From: Albidovulum sp.
Lineage (GTDB): Bacteria > Pseudomonadota > Alphaproteobacteria > Rhodobacterales > Rhodobacteraceae
Direction of reading: 5' to 3'
Assembly (NCBI GenBank): GCA_030837785.1
Contig: JAUQYA010000074.1
Coordinates: 1 to 23,369, forward strand
Length of the DNA stretch: 23,369 nucleotides
Made by a program: the position numbers and the translations under genes. Positions 1 through 6,269 of the stretch are shown here, one piece after another (positions within the stretch are counted from its first letter, which is position 1; every line of letters begins with the position of its first letter). The notes beneath the pieces are model-generated. The model did no database searches and had not been told where the DNA came from. It worked only from the letters and a program-made list of their open reading frames with translations.

Positions 1-16
1 TCTTGCCGCGCCATCC

Positions 17-32
17 GCGCTTGCGCAAGCGC
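17..32. promoter_or_regulatory. 16-bp perfect palindrome upstream of rluB
   Basis: GCGCTTGCGCAAGCGC reads the same on both strands. It lies 60 bases before the rluB start in a short non-coding stretch. It could be an operator or part of a divergent promoter region. No function can be assigned from sequence alone. Confidence 0.35.
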
Positions 33-91
33 TTCCCCCGTGGCGCGATTGGCGCTAGAGGAGTCGCTTCAGCCAGCCGGGGGCCAGGACC

Positions 92-1858
92 ATGACCGAC
101 GAGACCGCAACGGGCGAACGCATCGCCAAGGTGATGGCCCGCGCCGGCGTCGCCTCGCGCCGGGACGCCGAGAAGATGATCCTCGCCGGCCGCGTCGCGG
201 TGAACGGCGCGGTGGTCACGAGCCCGGCGCTGGACGTGATGCCCGCCGACCGGGTGACGCTCGACGGCAAGCCGATCGACGCGCCGCAACCGGCGCGGCT
301 CTGGCTTTACTACAAGCCGGTGGGACTCGTCACCTCGGCGAAGGACGAGAAGGGCCGCCAGACCGTCTTCGACACGATGCCCGAGGGGATGCCGCGGGTG
401 ATGAGCGTGGGCCGGCTCGACCTCAATTCCGAGGGGCTGCTGCTTCTGACCAACGACGGCGAGCTGAAGCGGCGGCTGGAGCTTCCGTCGACCGGCTGGC
501 TGAGGAAATACCGGGTGCGGGTGAACGGGCGGCCGAACGAGGCGACCTTCGATCCCCTGCGCCGCGGCATCACCATCGAGGGCGAGGATTTCCAGCCGAT
601 GGAGGTCACGCTCGACAAGCAGCAGGGGGCGAATGCCTGGCTGACGGTGGGCATCCGCGAAGGCCGGAACCGCGAGGTCCGCCGGGCGATGGCCGAGGTC
701 GGGCTCACGGTGAACCGGCTGATCCGGGTCAGCTACGGCCCCTTCCGGCTGAACACGATGAAGCCGGGCGATGTCGTCGAGGTGAAGCACAGGGTGCTGC
801 GCGACCAGCTCGGCCAGAGCGGGGATGCCGAAGCCGGGGCCGCCCGCTCCGGCGCGGGACAGGCGCCCCGCAAGCCCCGCGCCGGCGGGGCCGCGCCCGG
901 CAAGGGCCGCGCGCCGAAGCCCCGGCCGCTGGGCGAGGATCGACCGTCCCGCGCCGGCAGCCGCTTTGCCGGCAAGGGCGCACCGCGGCCGCGTCCGCTG
1001 ATCGAGGAGGAGACCGGCGACCGGCCGCCCCGCTCCCGACACGGCGAGGCATCCCGGCCGCCGCGCAAGGGTTCCGGCGAGCGGCCGTTCAAGCCTCGGG
1101 CTCCGCGAGGGGACGATGAGTCCCGGCCGCCGCGCAAGGGTTCCGACGAGCGGCCGTTCAAGCCTCGGGCCCCGCGCGGGGAGGACGACTCCCGCCCGCC
1201 GCGCAAAGGCTCCGGCGAGCGGCCTTTCAAGCCTCGGGCTCCGCGAGGGGAGGATGAGTCCCGGCCGCCGCGGAAGGCTGGCGGCGAGCGGCCGTTCAAG
1301 CCGCGGGCCGCGCGAGGGGAGGACGAGGCCCGGCCGCCGCGCAACGGCTCCGGCGAGCGGCCGTTCAGGCCCCGCACACCGCGCGGGGAGGACGACTCCC
1401 GCCCGCCGCGCAAAGGCTCCGGCGAGCGGCCTTTCAAGCCTCGGGCTCCGCGAGAGGGGGACGATGCAAGGCCGCCGCGCAAGGCGGCGGCAGGAAGCGC
1501 CGATGGCGGGCAGGCGTTCCGGGCGCGCGGCCCGCGCCCCGAACGCGACAGCGCCCCCGGTGACAGGGGCGGCGACAGGGGCGGCGACAGGGGCGGCCGC
1601 GAGGACCGGCGCCCGTTCAAGCCGCGCGCCGCGCCGGCGGGATCGGGCCCGGCCGGGACGCGCAGCGACCGGCACGAAGGGCCGCGCGGGCCGAAACCGG
1701 GCCCCAGACCCGGCTCCAAGCCCGGCCCCGGGCCGGGCGGGAAGTCCGACCCCAAGTCCGGCCCCAAGTCCGGCCCCAGGTCCGGCCCCAAGTCTGGCCC
1801 CAAGTCCGGCCCCAGGCACGGCGGCAGGCCCGGCCCGAAGCCGCGCGGTCGCGGCTGA
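92..1858 (+). CDS. rluB: 23S rRNA pseudouridine synthase, RluB/RsuA family, with long basic repeat tail
   Basis: Predicted to isomerise a uridine of 23S rRNA (U2605 in the E. coli RluB case) to pseudouridine during ribosome assembly. An N-terminal S4 RNA-binding domain lies at about residues 7-55 (KVMARAGVASRRDAEKMI). The RsuA/RluB catalytic domain follows, with the signature GRLDLNSEGLLLLTNDGEL and catalytic Asp at residue 110. The enzyme proper ends near residue 245. The remaining roughly 340 residues are disordered and rich in Arg, Lys, Pro and Gly. They are built from a 23-residue repeat (RPPRKGSGERPFKPRAPRGE type), then GGDR repeats, then SGPK/SGPR repeats. Basic tails are common in alphaproteobacterial RluB but this one is very long (588 residues in all, against about 290 for E. 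coli RluB). The start at 92 follows a GGGGGCCAGG purine run. RluB is chosen over RluE/RluF/RsuA from overall similarity and is fairly secure. Confidence 0.9.
   Translation: MTDETATGERIAKVMARAGVASRRDAEKMILAGRVAVNGAVVTSPALDVMPADRVTLDGKPIDAPQPARLWLYYKPVGLVTSAKDEKGRQTVFDTMPEGMPRVMSVGRLDLNSEGLLLLTNDGELKRRLELPSTGWLRKYRVRVNGRPNEATFDPLRRGITIEGEDFQPMEVTLDKQQGANAWLTVGIREGRNREVRRAMAEVGLTVNRLIRVSYGPFRLNTMKPGDVVEVKHRVLRDQLGQSGDAEAGAARSGAGQAPRKPRAGGAAPGKGRAPKPRPLGEDRPSRAGSRFAGKGAPRPRPLIEEETGDRPPRSRHGEASRPPRKGSGERPFKPRAPRGDDESRPPRKGSDERPFKPRAPRGEDDSRPPRKGSGERPFKPRAPRGEDESRPPRKAGGERPFKPRAARGEDEARPPRNGSGERPFRPRTPRGEDDSRPPRKGSGERPFKPRAPREGDDARPPRKAAAGSADGGQAFRARGPRPERDSAPGDRGGDRGGDRGGREDRRPFKPRAAPAGSGPAGTRSDRHEGPRGPKPGPRPGSKPGPGPGGKSDPKSGPKSGPRSGPKSGPKSGPRHGGRPGPKPRGRG
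1052..1490 (+). repeat. 69-bp tandem coding repeat in rluB tail
   Basis: Units begin at 1052, 1121, 1190, 1259, 1328 and 1397 with exact 69-base spacing, and a degenerate seventh starts at 1466. Each encodes 23 residues. Superimposed on this, bases 1172-1247 are identical to 1379-1454 (76 of 76), an offset of exactly three units. That points to a duplicated three-unit block. Confidence 0.9.
1562..1597 (+). repeat. Three perfect 12-bp repeats in rluB tail
   Basis: GACAGGGGCGGC occurs three times head to tail without mismatch, encoding DRGG repeats. Confidence 0.9.
1742..1813 (+). repeat. Six 12-bp repeats in rluB tail
   Basis: Six contiguous units of AAGTCCGGCCCC with at most one change each (GAC in unit 1, AGG in unit 4, TCT in unit 5). 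They encode (K/R)SGP repeats near the C-terminus. Confidence 0.9.
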
Positions 1859-1885
1859 GGCCACTGCCGTCACGTCACGCGCGTT

Positions 1886-1910
1886 TTCCCGCCGCAGGAT
1901 GCGGCAGGAA
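1886..1910 (+). terminator. Possible hairpin terminator after rluB
   Basis: TTCC-C-GCCGCA / GGA loop / TGCGGC-A-GGAA forms a ten-pair stem with one internal C-A mismatch, followed by CCGTTTTC. It has only a short T run, so it is a moderate candidate. Confidence 0.4.
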
Positions 1911-1979
1911 CCGTTTTCAGGTCTTGGACATTCCACCCGCGCCGTGCCAGTCTGTTTCGCGTGGTGTCGGGGGTGTCGG

Positions 1980-2063
1980 ATGACGGAATCCGGGTTGCAG
2001 CGGCTGGCCTTCAATCTCCTTCTGGCGCTGACGCTCTATGTCGCGCTGACCGGGGGGGCATGA
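1980..2063 (+). CDS. 27-residue putative single-pass membrane peptide
   Basis: A short reading frame starts at ATG 1980 after a GGGGGTGTCGG purine-rich stretch. It encodes a peptide with a brief N-terminal polar segment (MTESGLQR) and then one hydrophobic helix, about residues 9-24 (LAFNLLLALTLYVALT). Its TGA stop (2061-2063) lies inside the ATGATG start of the next gene, the arrangement expected for translational coupling. I recognise no named family. Its position as first gene of the XpaC/TelA/SPFH cluster suggests a small membrane partner or a leader peptide that controls xpaC translation. It could also be a chance frame, but the stop/start overlap and the clear membrane helix favour a real gene. 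Confidence 0.55.
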   Translation: MTESGLQRLAFNLLLALTLYVALTGGA

Positions 2064-2980
2064 TGGCCGAGAGGTTCGGCGGCAGGTTCAGCCCCCCGCC
2101 GCACGGCGCCGATGCGGCCCCGCCGCCGCGGCCCGCCGGCCCGAGCCGCGCCGAACGGCGCACCGGCTGGCTTTATGCCGCAGCGCTCCCCTTCGCGTTC
2201 AAGGCCTTCTTCCAGGATCCCACCGGGCTTGCCCGCAACCTCGCGGCCTTCGGCCTTCTGGTTGCGGCCGCCTGGCTGACGCGCGAAGGCGTGCGCGCGG
2301 CCGAAGCCTATGCCGGCCGCCGCAGCGCCCGCCGCCCCGCCTTCCCGCGCAAGATCGCGGGCTCGGCGCTGACCGCGGGGGGCCTTTTCCTCGGCGCCTG
2401 GGGCACAAGCGACCTCGCCGCGCCGGTGCTTCTCGGCCTGGTCGGGGCGGCGCTGCATCACCTTGCCTTCGGCTCCGACCCCCTGCGCGACAAGGGCATG
2501 GCCGAGATCGACCCGTTCCAGCAGGACCGAGTGGCGCGCATCGTTGCGGAAGGCGAAGGCTACCTGTCCGAGATGCATCTGGCCGCCGAACGCACCCGCG
2601 ACCGGATGATCGTCGCCCGCGTCGAGCGCTTCGCCGTCACCGCGCGCGCGCTCTTCCGCACCGTCGAGGAAGACCCGCGCGACCTGACCGCCGCGCGTCG
2701 CTGGCTCGGCGTTTATCTGATGGGGGCGCGCGACGCGACGATCAAGTTCGCCGACCTCTGGGCCAAGACCCACGATCCCGGTGCCCGCGCCGACTACGAG
2801 GCGCTGCTCGACGATCTCGAGATCAATTTCGCCCGCCGCACCACTGCGCTCCTGGAGGACAACCGCACCGACCTCGACATCGAGATCGGGGTCCTGCGCG
2901 ACCGCCTGAAGCGCGAGGGTGTGCGCCTTGCCGACCCAGCCCCAGCCACCTTGGAGAGTGACAATGTCCAGCGTCCGTGA
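2060..2980 (+). CDS. XpaC-like protein (5-bromo-4-chloroindolyl phosphate hydrolysis family)
   Basis: Membrane protein of the XpaC family, which is usually found next to TelA. The family name comes from a Bacillus phenotype and the true activity is unknown. From ATG 2060 the protein has 306 residues (305 if the adjacent ATG 2063 is used). Residues 1-30 are a Pro-rich tail with two PPP runs. Hydrophobic segments lie at about 37-50 and 58-73, and a Gly/Ala-rich pair at about 104-143. A soluble helical domain follows, with a characteristic stretch near RWLGVYLMGARDATIKFADLW. The preceding 27-codon frame overlaps its start, and its end overlaps the telA start by 17 bases, so the genes are probably co-translated. 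Family assignment is from overall pattern plus the telA neighbour. Confidence 0.8.
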   Translation: MMAERFGGRFSPPPHGADAAPPPRPAGPSRAERRTGWLYAAALPFAFKAFFQDPTGLARNLAAFGLLVAAAWLTREGVRAAEAYAGRRSARRPAFPRKIAGSALTAGGLFLGAWGTSDLAAPVLLGLVGAALHHLAFGSDPLRDKGMAEIDPFQQDRVARIVAEGEGYLSEMHLAAERTRDRMIVARVERFAVTARALFRTVEEDPRDLTAARRWLGVYLMGARDATIKFADLWAKTHDPGARADYEALLDDLEINFARRTTALLEDNRTDLDIEIGVLRDRLKREGVRLADPAPATLESDNVQRP

Positions 2981-4145
2981 AGATGCCGCCCGCGCCCTTG
3001 CCGCCGTCGAGGAGGTAACCGCCGCCGTCCTGCCGGAACCGGCCGGAGAGGTGGTGCCGCTGGAGAAGGCGCCGGCGCCGCTCGCCGGGGAAATCCGCAG
3101 GCGCATCGCCGAACTCGACATGACCGACACCGGCTCGATCGTCAACTTCGGCTCGGCCGCGCAGGCGGAGTTGCAGCAGATCAGCCAGGCGATGCTGGCC
3201 GACGTGCGCAACAAGGATGTCGGCCCGGCAGGGGATTCCCTGCGCGAGATCGTCACCACGATCCGCGGCTTCTCGGTGTCGGAGCTTGACGTGCGGCGCG
3301 GGCTGTCGTGGTGGGAGCGGCTTCTGGGCCGCACCGCGCCCTTCGCCAACTTCCTCGCCCGGTTCGAGCAGGTGCAGGGCCAGATCGACCGGATCACCGG
3401 CGACCTGCTCGGGCACGAGCACAAGTTGCTCAAGGACATCAAGTCCCTGGACGTGCTTTATGACAGGACGCTGAACTTCTATGACGAACTTGCGCTCTAC
3501 ATCGCCGCGGGCGAGGCGAAGCTTGCCGGTCTGGACGCGACGGAGATTCCGGCGAAGGTGGCGGCCGTCGATGCCGCCGCCGAGGATCACAAGGTGATGG
3601 CGGCGCAGGAACTGCGCGACCTGCGCTCGGCCCGCGACGATCTGGAACGCCGGGTGCACGACCTGAAGCTGACCCGGCAGGTGACGATGCAGTCGCTGCC
3701 CTCGATCCGGCTGGTGCAGGAGAACGACAAGAGCCTGGTGACCAAGATCAACTCCACCCTCGTCAACACCGTGCCGCTGTGGGAAACCCAGCTTGCCCAG
3801 GCGGTGACGATCCAGCGGTCGTCCGAGGCCGCCACGGCGGTGCGCGAGGCCAGCGACCTGACCAACGAACTCCTTACAGCCAACGCGAAGAACCTTCGTC
3901 AAGCCAATGAAATCGTTCGGACCGAGATGGAGCGCGGCGTCTTCGACATCGAGGCGGTGAAGGCCGCCAATGCCGAGCTGATCGGCACCATCGAGGACAG
4001 CCTGCGGATCGCCGACGAGGGCAAGCGCAAGCGCGTGGCGGCCGAGGCCGACCTGAAGAAGATGGAGGCGGAACTGCGCACCGCGCTCATGGCGGCGAAG
4101 GCGCGCGCGACCGGAACCGGCGCCAATGTCGGGACCAGCGTCTGA
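2964..4145 (+). CDS. telA: TelA/YaaN-family 'toxic anion resistance' protein
   Basis: Cytoplasmic, largely alpha-helical protein of the TelA family (PF05816), named from tellurite resistance on plasmid RK2; its biochemical role is unknown. The ATG at 2964 is chosen because TTGGAGAG lies just upstream. An in-frame upstream ATG at 2919 is embedded in xpaC and lacks such a site. The product has 394 residues, close to the family norm. Recognisable segments are FSVSELDVRRGLSWWERLLGR, the long coiled-coil middle, and the conserved VPLWETQLAQAV region near residue 275, followed by TNELLTANAKNLRQAN. The C-terminus is charged and helical. It sits between xpaC and a DUF2927 lipoprotein gene in one operon. 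Confidence 0.9.
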   Translation: MSSVREDAARALAAVEEVTAAVLPEPAGEVVPLEKAPAPLAGEIRRRIAELDMTDTGSIVNFGSAAQAELQQISQAMLADVRNKDVGPAGDSLREIVTTIRGFSVSELDVRRGLSWWERLLGRTAPFANFLARFEQVQGQIDRITGDLLGHEHKLLKDIKSLDVLYDRTLNFYDELALYIAAGEAKLAGLDATEIPAKVAAVDAAAEDHKVMAAQELRDLRSARDDLERRVHDLKLTRQVTMQSLPSIRLVQENDKSLVTKINSTLVNTVPLWETQLAQAVTIQRSSEAATAVREASDLTNELLTANAKNLRQANEIVRTEMERGVFDIEAVKAANAELIGTIEDSLRIADEGKRKRVAAEADLKKMEAELRTALMAAKARATGTGANVGTSV

Positions 4146-4149
4146 GATC

Positions 4150-5103
4150 ATGCGCCCCGGCCCCGCCTCGCGGCTTCTCCTCGTGCCTCTCCTCCTGGCC
4201 GCGCTGGCGGCCTGCGAACCGGCGGGGCTCGTCCCGGCCGTGCCGGTCCAGCCGCCGCGCGACGTGGCCCCGCCCGAACCGCCGGTGAGCGACGCAAGCG
4301 CCGCGACGCTCGCCGCCCGCGCCTACTATGCCCGGGTCGAGGCCAACTACCTTTCCCAGGACCTGCTCAGGACCGATGGCGGCGGGGCGGATGCGCCCTT
4401 CACCGCCCGCGACCTGGCCGAGAACTTCATCCATGTCGCCTTCTACGACGAATTCGCCGAACGTGGCGGGCGGCTGGTGCCGCAGGCGGTGGAAAACCGG
4501 CTGCACCGCTGGGCCGATCCGGTGCGGGTGAACGTGGAATTCGGTGCCTCGGTCCCCGCCGCCCAGCGCGCCACCGATCGTGCCGCGATTGCGGGCCATG
4601 TCGCCCGGCTGTCGCGGCTCACCGGGCTGCCGATGCGGATGACGGCCTGGCGGGCGAACCACACCGTGCTCGTGCTGAATGCGGACGAACGCCAGGCCGC
4701 AGCCCCGCGTATCGCCTCGCTCGCCCCCGGCATCGGCAGCGCCGCGATCGATTCGGTGACCCGGATGGCGCCAGAGACCTACTGCACGGTGTTTTCCTTC
4801 ACCACCGGCATGAGCGCCGTCTATACCCGCGCCCTGACGGTGATCCGGGGCGAACTGCCGGAACGGCTGCGGATGGCCTGCATCCACGAGGAACTCGCCC
4901 AGAGCCTCGGCCTGGTGAACGACTGGCCCCGCGCGCGGCCCTCGATCTTCAACGACAACGAGGAATTCGCGTTGCTGACGACGCAGGACGAGATGATGCT
5001 GAAGATGCTCTACGACCCGCGGCTGAGGCCGGGGATGACACTTGCCGAGGCAAGGCCGATCATCGAGACGATGGCGGCGGAGCTGATGGGCGGCGAGAGC
5101 TGA
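4150..5103 (+). CDS. DUF2927-family lipoprotein
   Basis: Envelope lipoprotein of unknown function. The start at 4150 is taken because it gives a clean signal: basic start, hydrophobic core, lipobox LAAC with Cys 22. The ATG at 4126 overlaps the telA end and would add eight unneeded residues. The mature part matches the DUF2927 pattern: an AENFIHVAFYDEF region, then CIHEELAQSLGLVNDWP and FNDNEEFALLTTQDEMMLKMLYDPRLRPGMT near the C-terminus. The HEELAQ stretch (His246, Glu247, Gln251) resembles a zinc-protease HExxH helix with Gln in place of the second His. I infer a possible protease-like fold, not an activity. The gene follows telA by four bases and precedes the SPFH gene by 17. Confidence 0.8.
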   Translation: MRPGPASRLLLVPLLLAALAACEPAGLVPAVPVQPPRDVAPPEPPVSDASAATLAARAYYARVEANYLSQDLLRTDGGGADAPFTARDLAENFIHVAFYDEFAERGGRLVPQAVENRLHRWADPVRVNVEFGASVPAAQRATDRAAIAGHVARLSRLTGLPMRMTAWRANHTVLVLNADERQAAAPRIASLAPGIGSAAIDSVTRMAPETYCTVFSFTTGMSAVYTRALTVIRGELPERLRMACIHEELAQSLGLVNDWPRARPSIFNDNEEFALLTTQDEMMLKMLYDPRLRPGMTLAEARPIIETMAAELMGGES

Positions 5104-5120
5104 CGACAGGAGGTGACCAT

Positions 5121-6245
5121 ATGGGTATTCTCGATTTCCTCACCGGCGAATTCATCGACGTCATCCACTGGACCGATGACACCCGCGACACGATGGTCTG
5201 GCGGTTCGAGCGCGAGGGCCATGCGATCAAGTACGGCGCCAAGCTGACGGTGCGCGAGGGGCAGGCGGCGGTCTTCGTCCACGAGGGCCAGATCGCCGAT
5301 GTCTTCACCCCCGGCCTCTACATGCTGGAGACCAACAACATGCCGGTGCTGACCACGCTCCAGCACTGGGACCACGGCTTCCGCTCGCCCTTCAAGTCGG
5401 AGATCTACTTCGTCAGCACCACCCGCTTCACCGACCAGAAATGGGGCACGAAGAACCCCATCATCGCCCGCGACCCGGAATTCGGCCCGGTGCGGCTCAG
5501 GGCCTACGGCACCTATGTGATGCGGGTCTCCGATCCTGCGAAATTCCTCTCGCAGATCGTTGGAACCGATGGCGAATTCACCGCCGGCGAGATCAGCTTC
5601 CAGATCCGCAACATCATCGTGCAGGAGTTCAGCCGGGTGATCGCGTCCTCGGGCATCCCGGTGCTCGACATGGCGGCGAACACCGCCGATCTCGGCAAGA
5701 TCGTCGCCCGCGCCATCACGCCGTCGGTCGCGGCCTACGGCTTGGAGATTCCGGAATTCTACATCGAGAACATCAGCTTGCCGGAGGCTGTTGAGGCGGC
5801 GCTCGACAAGCGGACCTCGATGGGGATCGTCGGCGACCTCGCCCGCTACATGCAGTATTCGGCGGCCGAGGCGCTCGGGCGCGGCGAGGGCGCGGCGGGC
5901 TCGGTCATGGGCGCGGGCGTCGGCGCGGGCGTCGGCGCGGGCATCGGCATGGCAATGGGAAGCCAGATCGGTCCCTGGGGCGCCACTCCCGGCCAGGCGG
6001 CGCAGGTGCCGCCGCCGCCGCCGCCGGTGGAGAAGGTCTGGCACCTCGCGCGGGCGGGCGCGGTCGAGGGGCCCTACGGCCGCGGCCATCTCGGCCGGTT
6101 CGTGTCCGACGGCAGCCTGACCCGCGAGACGCTGGTCTGGGCGCCGGGGCAGGACGGCTGGAAGCCCGCGGGCGAGATCGCCGAGCTTGCCCAGCTCTTC
6201 ACCGTGATGCCGCCCCCGCCGCCCGCGCGCCCCGCGGGGAGCTGA
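5121..6245 (+). CDS. SPFH-domain protein with glycine zipper and C-terminal GYF-like domain
   Basis: Member of the YdjI-like ('virion core protein') branch of SPFH/band-7 proteins, which oligomerise on membranes. The start ATG 5121 follows a strong ACAGGAGGTGACC site. The SPFH part spans about residues 25-240 (FVHEGQIADVFTPGLYMLET near its start; EFYIENISLPEAVEAALDKR at its end). Residues 261-284 form a Gly/Ala zipper (repeated GAGV units, 12-base DNA repeats) that could insert in or lie on the membrane. A PPPPPP run follows, then about residues 310-360 (WHLARAGAVEGPY, LVWAPGQDGWKPAGEI), which match the GYF_2 type of domain. A second Pro-rich tail ends the protein. The zinc ribbon that ends many YdjI-type proteins is absent; the next gene supplies two zinc ribbons. 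Confidence 0.85.
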   Translation: MGILDFLTGEFIDVIHWTDDTRDTMVWRFEREGHAIKYGAKLTVREGQAAVFVHEGQIADVFTPGLYMLETNNMPVLTTLQHWDHGFRSPFKSEIYFVSTTRFTDQKWGTKNPIIARDPEFGPVRLRAYGTYVMRVSDPAKFLSQIVGTDGEFTAGEISFQIRNIIVQEFSRVIASSGIPVLDMAANTADLGKIVARAITPSVAAYGLEIPEFYIENISLPEAVEAALDKRTSMGIVGDLARYMQYSAAEALGRGEGAAGSVMGAGVGAGVGAGIGMAMGSQIGPWGATPGQAAQVPPPPPPVEKVWHLARAGAVEGPYGRGHLGRFVSDGSLTRETLVWAPGQDGWKPAGEIAELAQLFTVMPPPPPARPAGS

Positions 6246-6269
6246 CCGCCGCGGCCCGCCCAGCGCCCC

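Noticed and set aside
1..14. Possible divergent gene start (minus-strand ATG at 12-14, reading MARQ)
   Set aside because: Only four codons lie in the window and no clear ribosome site precedes it. A divergent tadA-type neighbour is plausible from memory of related genomes but cannot be supported here.
733..1803. Long minus-strand open frame opposite the rluB tail (356 codons) and plus-strand frames such as 1116-2063
   Set aside because: They are shadows of the GC-rich repeat in rluB, with low-complexity Arg/Gly/Pro translations and no family signature. Only the last 27 codons of the 1116-2063 frame, starting at 1980, are kept as a possible gene.
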